Assembly (NCBI GenBank): GCA_009760855.2
Contig: WPIO01000115.1
Span: forward strand, 352,501 to 416,500
Length of the DNA stretch: 64,000 bases
Direction: 5' to 3'
From: Cristatella mucedo
Taxonomy: Eukaryota; Bryozoa; Phylactolaemata; Cristatellidae
Shown here: positions 58,458-64,000 of the stretch, piece by piece
How positions within the stretch are numbered: the stretch's first letter is position 1
Layout of the letters: each line of letters starts with the position of its first letter
The notes under the pieces: model-generated
Databases searched by the model: none
What the model saw: the letters and a program-made list of their open reading frames with translations, nothing else
What the model was told of the DNA's origin: nothing
Position numbers and translations under genes: made by a program

Positions 58458-59235
58458 ATAATTTTAAAAGCTCCATTCAGAAGTCTGCTTCGACAGCTAG
58501 CCATCACGTCCGATTCCTATTCAAGATTAGGAGCTGTCTTCCACAGTGGCTTGCAAACAATTTAACTAGTTCCTTAGTTCTGTCTCGGCTTGATTATTGT
58601 AATTCCCTGTTGGCTTGGCTACCAAAGAAAGCAACTAGGCCACTGCAGTTGGCTATCAATATGACTGCAAGGCTAGTCTTCAAGTCCCAGAGGTTTGAGC
58701 AGGTGTCTCCTTTGCTAAAAGAGCTAAGATGTATTGAGCAACAGATACAGAGTAAAGTTCCTACGCTGACCCACAAGGCCTGCCATGGCTTGGCTCCTTC
58801 GTACCTAGCTGAACTGCTGCACCAGTTTCAGCCTCTTCGCGCCCTCAGGTCCTGTATGGGCAATACATTAGCGGTTCCATTCCTCTGCTTAAAGACCGTT
58901 GGCGACAGAAGCTTTAGCTCTGCAGGTCTTGAACTTTGGAACTTGCTTCCACAATTCTAATGCAACGACAGCTACTCTCCTGCTGCCGAATATGGCTCAT
59001 CCTTTACAGCGGTCCTGAGCTGCTACTTCCATGCTGCTCGCTACCTGAACTGATCTCCTGATTCTGCTCTACTTCCCACTTTCTCTTTGTTGCGTGAGAC
59101 AAAGTCTGTTGGCTACCGAATGCGTACCGAAAGTCGCTTAGGCTGTGAGTGCTCTATACAAAACTCTCCTGCATAACACCCTCATAGTCTGTATAGCTTT
59201 GTGGAGTTACAGACAGAGATACATTACATTACATC
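58458..59235 (+). mobile_element. LINE-B copy (+) nested in LINE-A
   Basis: Reads LVLSRLDYCNSLLAWLPKKA, FKSQRFEQVSPLLKELR, LAPSYLAELLHQFQPLRALR and TVGDRSFSSAG in one open stretch (to 58960), then a 3' UTR ending GGAGTTACAGACAGAGATAC and ATTACATTACATC. The tail is intact, so the insertion is complete at its 3' end. Confidence 0.85.
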
Positions 59236-59692
59236 ACATCTACTCCCCCACCAGGCTAAGCATCATACCACCAGCTTTTCGGAATCTAACTGTTTACGCA
59301 AACCTCAATCTCTTTGGAGACCGTGCCTTTAGTTCGTATGCTCCCAAGGCCTGGAGCTAAGTCCTGACCTGTGTCACGACATCTTCTGACTTGACTACAT
59401 TTAAAAAGAAACTAAAAACATATATTTATAATAGCATTTAGTGGGTCCCTGTGGTTCATCCTTATGTGCTTGTACTTGCTGACACTTGTTGCATGCTGCC
59501 ACTAAGCACACTTGCTTGCTGACCCTGTGCATGTCATCACTAACCATGTTATTCCTGTTGTTTATTGATCATCTTACCACATAGCCATTCGATCGTGCTT
59601 CCTTTGCAGTAATTGTAAGGCGCCTGGAGATAGATAGTTCTCTGAGGACGCTTTATCAAATGTACCGTTATTATTATTAATTTTTGTGAAGT
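59236..59692 (+). mobile_element. LINE-A copy (+), right part
   Basis: Resumes at CTACTCCCCCACCAGGCTAA, continues through the C-terminus and 3' UTR and ends GGACGCTTTATCAAATGTAC then ATTATTATT. A SINE1-tail-like GTGAAGTACCTGAATAGCG follows at 59687. Confidence 0.82.
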
Positions 59693-59764
59693 ACCTGAAT
59701 AGCGTTTAATAAATATTAATATTATGTGATTATAATCAAATAATAGCATAATATGGTCGTAGGT

Positions 59765-59900
59765 TCAGTATTATGCTTGTTGACATTGTGTATGCTACCA
59801 CTAATCATTTGATCATGCTTCCTTTACAGCATACCTGGAAACAGATTAAGTTCTCTGAGGGTGCTTTATCAAGTATATTATTATTGTTATTATTTTTCTG
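59765..59900 (+). mobile_element. LINE-A tail (+)
   Basis: TGTTGACATTGTGTATGCTA, TTTGATCATGCTTCCTTTAC, GAAACAGATTAAGTTCTCTG and AGGGTGCTTTATCAAGTATA then ATT repeats. Confidence 0.75.
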
Positions 59901-60595
59901 TACTTTCATTTGCACCGGATGCAGACCTCTGTTCATCGTCGCATGGCACACAGGGTGGCAGTGACCTCAGAACTAGAGAAAACTTCAGTGATTATGTGTG
60001 TGGTAGCACACCATGTGCCAGTGAAGCATTGCAGTCTAGCTGCAGCTGAGACCAAATATTCAGAAGTACACTACTGCTAGATGCTTGTGTTCAATGCAGA
60101 TGATTTTTGTTTGGGCAAATTCATCTTGCTTGCCTTAATTGTTGGCCTTGAACCGGTGACTGCTATCGGTGCATAACTGGCCGGCTTTTACCTCGACCCT
60201 TTTTATCTTACATCTGCTGTCTTGTCGCAAGCTGGCTTACCGCATGCTTTCTTTCTCACCTTTTAGATCGAATATCAAAACCCCCTTTGCAGTTAAAGTG
60301 AAACCTGCAAGCGGGTAGCTGTGCGTGAGTGTGTCTGGCTGTTGCGTGAACCTAATTTCCTTCCATGTAGTTTCCAGCACTGTTTTTGCTTTGAGGAAGT
60401 CAAAGCTGGTCCGTCAGTTTCCTAACCCTCTCCATCCCTAACCATCTCAACCCAGACTGTCCATCACCAACCCACTTACCCGCAGCTCTCTTCCTCCACC
60501 CTAACCCCATCTACTACCAGCCCCGTCCACCCCAACAAGCTCGCACATGCTCATTGTTACAGGCATGGATGCAGCTTCCACGTTCGAACAGCACT
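59901..60595. other. No gene recognised (intron)
   Basis: CCTAACC-type C-rich stretch at 60420-60540 without clear unit. No exon. Confidence 0.35.
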
Positions 60596-60840
60596 AGGCC
60601 ACAATTACAGGGCTAGTAACTGTGCTAGTCTCAGCCGATGCACGACGAGTCGCCTGGTGACGCCTGAATCTTGCAGCTTTCGGCTAGCGACTTGTGCACT
60701 CTGTGTCAATGTACGCAGGACACGCGCCGACATTAGCAGGAGCACGGCAGCAGCGACAAAGAGCGCTCTCACCTTAGCATGACAAGTTCACATCCATAAT
60801 GTAGACAAGTCTATTTGACAGCAGCGAAGGGTTGCACCTG
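60596..60840 (+). repeat. Unclassified dispersed repeat, copy 2
   Basis: Shares GCTAGTCTCAGCCGA(T/A)GCAC, the GTACGCAG region and a (C/G)TAGACA(A/T)GTCTA block, in the same order and strand, with 48540-48850. Confidence 0.4.
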
Positions 60841-61136
60841 TTTAACGGTCACGATGTAACCAGCTGCTCCGTGGCCTAGAGCTCAAATCAGCTCAAATGC
60901 CAACACCAAGTCCAGAATCACATTTGACTGCCAGCCTATCTCATTACACTGGCTTTTACGTGGCCTTGGGCGTATATGATCGATATATAATCGGTTCGTA
61001 GCCATTACAATTAAGCAACTTCGAATAATGATTATCGGTCATAATCTGGCTGATTTAGCTTGTGGCTGTTTCAGCATGCTTGTGGAAGTTTGTTGTGGTC
61101 TGGCTGAGCCCTGGGTCACCTCGTTCCCTGCCGTAG
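60841..61136. other. Intron before the first DH exon
   Basis: No repeat recognised; ends with the acceptor CCTCGTTCCCTGCCGTAG. Confidence 0.5.
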
Positions 61137-61226
61137 GACAAGAAGAAAAGAAAAGCCTATCTCGTTGCCGAAGAGATTATGAAGACAGAGGCCGAGTTCT
61201 GTGACAATCTCAGTCTGCTGAACGAG
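61137..61226 (+). CDS. RhoGEF (DH) domain exon, first conserved helix
   Basis: A 90-nt exon of exactly 30 codons between GCCGTAG|GAC and GAG|GTGAGA. The residues run DKKKRKAYLVAEEIM then KTEAEFCDNLSLLNE. This is the first conserved region of a DH domain, with the usual hydrophobic spacing and the Glu (EEIM) expected for contact with the Rho GTPase switch region. DH domains catalyse GDP release from Rho, Rac or Cdc42. The pattern with KTE before an aromatic, then two leucines, is closest to FGD family proteins. The basic run DKKKRK links the acidic tail of the previous exon to the domain. A SINE2 copy begins 12 bp after the donor. Confidence 0.8.
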
Positions 61227-61238
61227 GTGAGAGCTTCA

Positions 61239-61430
61239 GCCGTGATGGCTCACTAGGTAAGGTGGTTGATTTTCACGACCTCGGCCCCGAGGTCTCCCGT
61301 TCGAATCCTGCGGTGGGCGATCGATCTGTTATCGCCACTGCAAGCACGGTTGATAGCCGTAACAGCTCTTCTGTCGCTATAAAAAAAAGAAGCTGTCAGT
61401 ATTTAGTAATCAGCATCAGTATTTTTTTAA
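61239..61430 (+). mobile_element. SINE2 copy (+) immediately after a splice donor
   Basis: GCCGTGATGGCTCACTAGGT, TTTTCACGACCTCGGCCCCG, AGGTCTCCCGTTCGAATCCT, GCGGTGGGCGATC, TCTTCTGTCGCTATAAAAAA and a tail ending near 61430. Starts 12 bp after the exon end at 61226. Confidence 0.88.
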
Positions 61431-62064
61431 GCCGCCTAGGGTTGCGCAATAAAGAGCGCCTTGTGTGCCCCTGATGCGCACACGGCTCATTACTCCAGCA
61501 CGCCCCTATCTCCCTCCCTCTCCGTAGGCTGTCCATTGCCTGTGCCCGACCGCGAGCGCAACCGTTCGTGGTCTTGCAGCTGCAGCAGCAGCAGCTGCTG
61601 CTGGCACATTGGCTGCCGGTCCACTAGTGCTGCTGCTGCTGCTGCTGTGTGACTGGCACATGCTGCCTGAATGCCTGCCCGGGCTTGGGGGCGTTCATTC
61701 CTCTGATCTGAGTCGATCTTTCCCGTTGGAATAATGAGAGGCTAGTGCATGGCCCGCCGTCGGCGGCCCCCAATGTGGTCTTTTTATTTCTGGCATCGTG
61801 CTCATGTCTTCACGTCGGGTGCAGCCTCACATACACTGTTACATGGTGCGGTTATTATACATTTGCCATTGGCACCTGTGCCCTTTTGCTGTTTTTTGTC
61901 CTAAGACTGATGCTAATGTGCTTGCGGTCAACAATTTTAATTGCACTCGGAAGGGTAAAGCACTACCATTGTCTGTTTTGCTGTTGCTTTAAATATAGTC
62001 AGCACTGTGCTACCTGCTAGAGTGCTGCTGGGGGAAGCTCCAGTACTCTGTGTGCAGTACCACG
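61431..62064. other. Intron sequence; short CTG/GCA repeats
   Basis: CAG/CTG triplets at 61580-61600 and 61628-61648. Openings here are produced by these and have no splice support. Confidence 0.4.
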
Positions 62065-62432
62065 CTGTCAGTCACCAGCTTCAGTGCTGTGTTGCTATCC
62101 CCAGCTGCATTGCTGTCTCGCTGTCACCAACTGCAATGATGTCTCTCTGTCACCAACTGCAGAGCTGTGTCGTTATCACCTGCTGCAAGGCCGTTTTGCT
62201 GTCACCAGCATCAGGGCTGCCTTGCTGTCACCAGCTGTAGGGCTGTCTGGCTGTTACCAGCTTTAGTGCTATCTTGTTGTCACAAGCTGCAGCACAGTCT
62301 TGTCACTAGGTATAGTGATGTCTCGCTGTAACCAACTGAAGCGGTCTCGCTGTCACCAGCTGCAGTGTTATCTTGCTGTCGCCGGCTATAGTGAAGTCTC
62401 GTTGCCAGCAGCTGCAGTGCTGTCTCGTTCCT
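62065..62432 (+). repeat. 26-bp minisatellite next to a RhoGEF exon
   Basis: About 14 degenerate units with consensus near GCTGTCACCAGCTGCAGTGC followed by TGTCTT or TGTCTC. Most neighbouring units are exactly 26 bp apart; two are shortened. It lies in the intron between the two DH exons and ends about 10 bp before the acceptor at 62442. Because 26 is not a multiple of 3, the open frames through it are accidental. Confidence 0.85.
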
Positions 62433-62442
62433 TTACCCACAG

Positions 62443-62594
62443 GACTTCAGAGCCTTCATCATGGAAGGACCGGAGGCTTCAGCTAACCCGGTGGTGCCGA
62501 TCAGGCTGCTCGATCGCATCCTTAACAACCTGCCTCAGCTGCAAGACTTCAGCAGTCTGCTCACGTCAGATCTCACACAGCGCGTCCAGCAGTG
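62443..62594 (+). CDS. RhoGEF (DH) domain exon, second part
   Basis: A 152-nt exon after CCCACAG (AG at 62441-62442), ending before GTAGGC at 62595, leaving two bases of a codon (probably Trp). It continues the DH domain: DFRAFIMEG, then PVVPIRLLDRILNNLPQLQ, then LLTSDLTQRVQQ. The order DFR...F, RILxxLPQL and LLxxL..R...W is characteristic of the FGD5/FGD6 DH domain. The remaining DH helices, PH and FYVE are not in the window. The intron before it holds a 26-bp minisatellite whose last unit stops about 10 bp before the acceptor. No frame damage is visible, so I read it as functional. Confidence 0.8.
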
Positions 62595-63221
62595 GTAGGC
62601 TGCTGCATTCGCCACTGTGTGCTGCCGGTTGCCTGAGGACTGATGTCAGAGGGGGGCGGTAATTTGTTTGCCTCTGATCTCGGCCTCAATGCATGTGGAG
62701 CACTTAAATCGCAGTATCTTTGGATGACTGGTCTTCCAAACTCCGGTTTTTAAGAATGCCCTTTCTGATACGCCTCAATGGTCTAGGATTGGTCCTCTGT
62801 GCGATCTGTACTTTAAGGTCGGATGGCCGAGTGGTGAAAACATAGTGTCACTGTATTGCCATTAATGGTAGTATGCTTCGTTGTCCAAGGCTTACAATGA
62901 GCCTGGTTAGGCTCTGCATGGCGATGGGTCAGAGCAAGTAATGAATAGCGCTAACAAAGTGTCTGTTGTGAAACTAGACACTAATGTGGGCGACTCGCTT
63001 TATCGTTGAAGATTGAAATTAATAAGTAATTGCTGATCTGTCGTTGCCTTCTCCAGTGCAACGCATACCAACTCCTTCTCTGAATGTTGCTTAAAACCGC
63101 CATGCCTTTTCTGCTCAGTCGCGACTAGACATCTTTGGTACAGCAGCGTCTTTCCCTGGGGTTGACTTGGGATAACAGTTAGCTGCCCCTTGTTTTGTTC
63201 CACCTCTTCTGGCTGTAGGCA
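62595..63221. other. Intron after the second DH exon
   Basis: Starts with the donor GTAGGC. No next exon is found before the window ends. Confidence 0.45.
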
Positions 63222-63300
63222 CACAAACACACGCACACACACACACACACACACGCAAACACACACACACACACACACGCACACAACATACACGCACATG
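63222..63300 (+). repeat. (CA)n microsatellite
   Basis: ACAC dinucleotides with occasional G and T changes; CA-rich sequence trails to about 63365. Confidence 0.92.
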
Positions 63301-63588
63301 AATGGATGCACACATGCACCTGCACATGCTAGTACACATGTACACACGCAAACACCTGCACACAAATATGCAAAGGTATCTGATCTGCTAGTAGCTCTAG
63401 TGTGTGTGTTAGCGCATGCATGAGTGCTTGCATGTGTGACTTTTATGAGCAACGACGACTTATCTTGACTATTATCGCGACTTATCCTCCAGCACTTTTG
63501 ATAGCACCAATTTTTGGTTTCATTAGAATGTGTACTCTTTCTTCGCTCCTTTCTCTTCATCTCTATCCTCACTCTCTCTTTTCACTCA

Positions 63589-63589
<1 letters not shown>

Positions 63590-63644
<55 letters not shown>

Positions 63645-63717
63645 GGCCACGTTGCTCTCTCTCTCTCTCTCTCTCTCTCCCTCCATCTCTATCCTCACTC
63701 TCTTTTCTCTGACATTT

Positions 63718-63781
<64 letters not shown>

Positions 63782-63879
63782 GCCTCTCTGTCTCTAGCCT
63801 CTCTCTTCGTCTCTAGCCTCACTCTCTTTTTCCATCTCTATCCTCACTCTCTCTCTTTTCTCACATTTTCTCTCTCTTT

Positions 63880-63933
<54 letters not shown>

Positions 63934-64000
63934 GCCTCTCTCTCTCTCACTCTCTCTCCATCTCTATCAGCACACACTCTCTCTCTCTCTCTCTCTCTCT
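63590..64000 (+). repeat. (CT)n arrays, interrupted, to the window end
   Basis: Several pure CT blocks (63592-63640, 63655-63680, 63720-63780, 63880-63935, 63978-64000) separated by short TCCATCTCTATCCTCACTCT-like spacers that themselves repeat. A compound satellite rather than a single microsatellite. Confidence 0.93.

Noticed and set aside
61239-61320. A genuine tRNA gene
   Set aside because: A and B boxes are present, but the acceptor stem does not pair and the same sequence recurs with a common tail, so it is a SINE2.
62084-62662. ORFs across the 26-bp minisatellite
   Set aside because: Unit length is not a multiple of 3 and the true DH frame is supported by homology and splice sites.

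Overview
This window looks like a gene-poor stretch of an invertebrate animal genome. The evidence is split coding exons with GT-AG introns, a metazoan-type FGD-like RhoGEF, tRNA-derived SINEs, and many short CR1/L2-type LINE copies ending in ATT or ACATT repeats. There is no bacterial gene organisation. I cannot name the species. Nearly all short ORFs on both strands are fragments of LINEs or chance openings in simple repeats.

The main host gene is on the + strand, from about 25.9 kb past the right edge. I see five exons: 25926-26042 (proline-rich), 45356-45420 (65 nt), 55615-57407 (about 1.8 kb, disordered), and 61137-61226 and 62443-62594 (start of a DH/RhoGEF domain). All four inferred junctions keep frame (phases 2, 1, 0, 0). 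The DH part resembles the FGD5/FGD6 group of Cdc42 exchange factors. The first exon and the rest of DH, PH and FYVE would lie outside or be unseen.

At 8.0-10.3 kb is a decayed two-unit polyubiquitin gene, split by a LINE inserted in its intron. Just upstream (7.4-7.97 kb) is the 3' end of an LTR retrotransposon. A long candidate solo LTR (14.0-15.5 kb) carries four tandem units of about 120 bp.

The rest is layered repeats. 'LINE-A' (ATT-tailed) and 'LINE-B' (ACATT-tailed) are my working names. Both have YADD-type reverse transcriptase and are inserted into one another in both directions. 'SINE1' has a tRNA-like head and a tail resembling the LINE-A 3' end. 'SINE2' has a tRNA-like head with a strong hairpin; two inverted SINE2 copies flank a Tc1-like transposase relic at 50.6-51.4 kb. 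Long (GA/CT)n tracts occur at 27.2, 35.7 and 63.6-64.0 kb, a 17-bp minisatellite at 10.5 kb, and a 26-bp minisatellite directly before a RhoGEF exon at 62.1-62.4 kb. Family boundaries were judged by eye from alignment of copies inside this window and are approximate.
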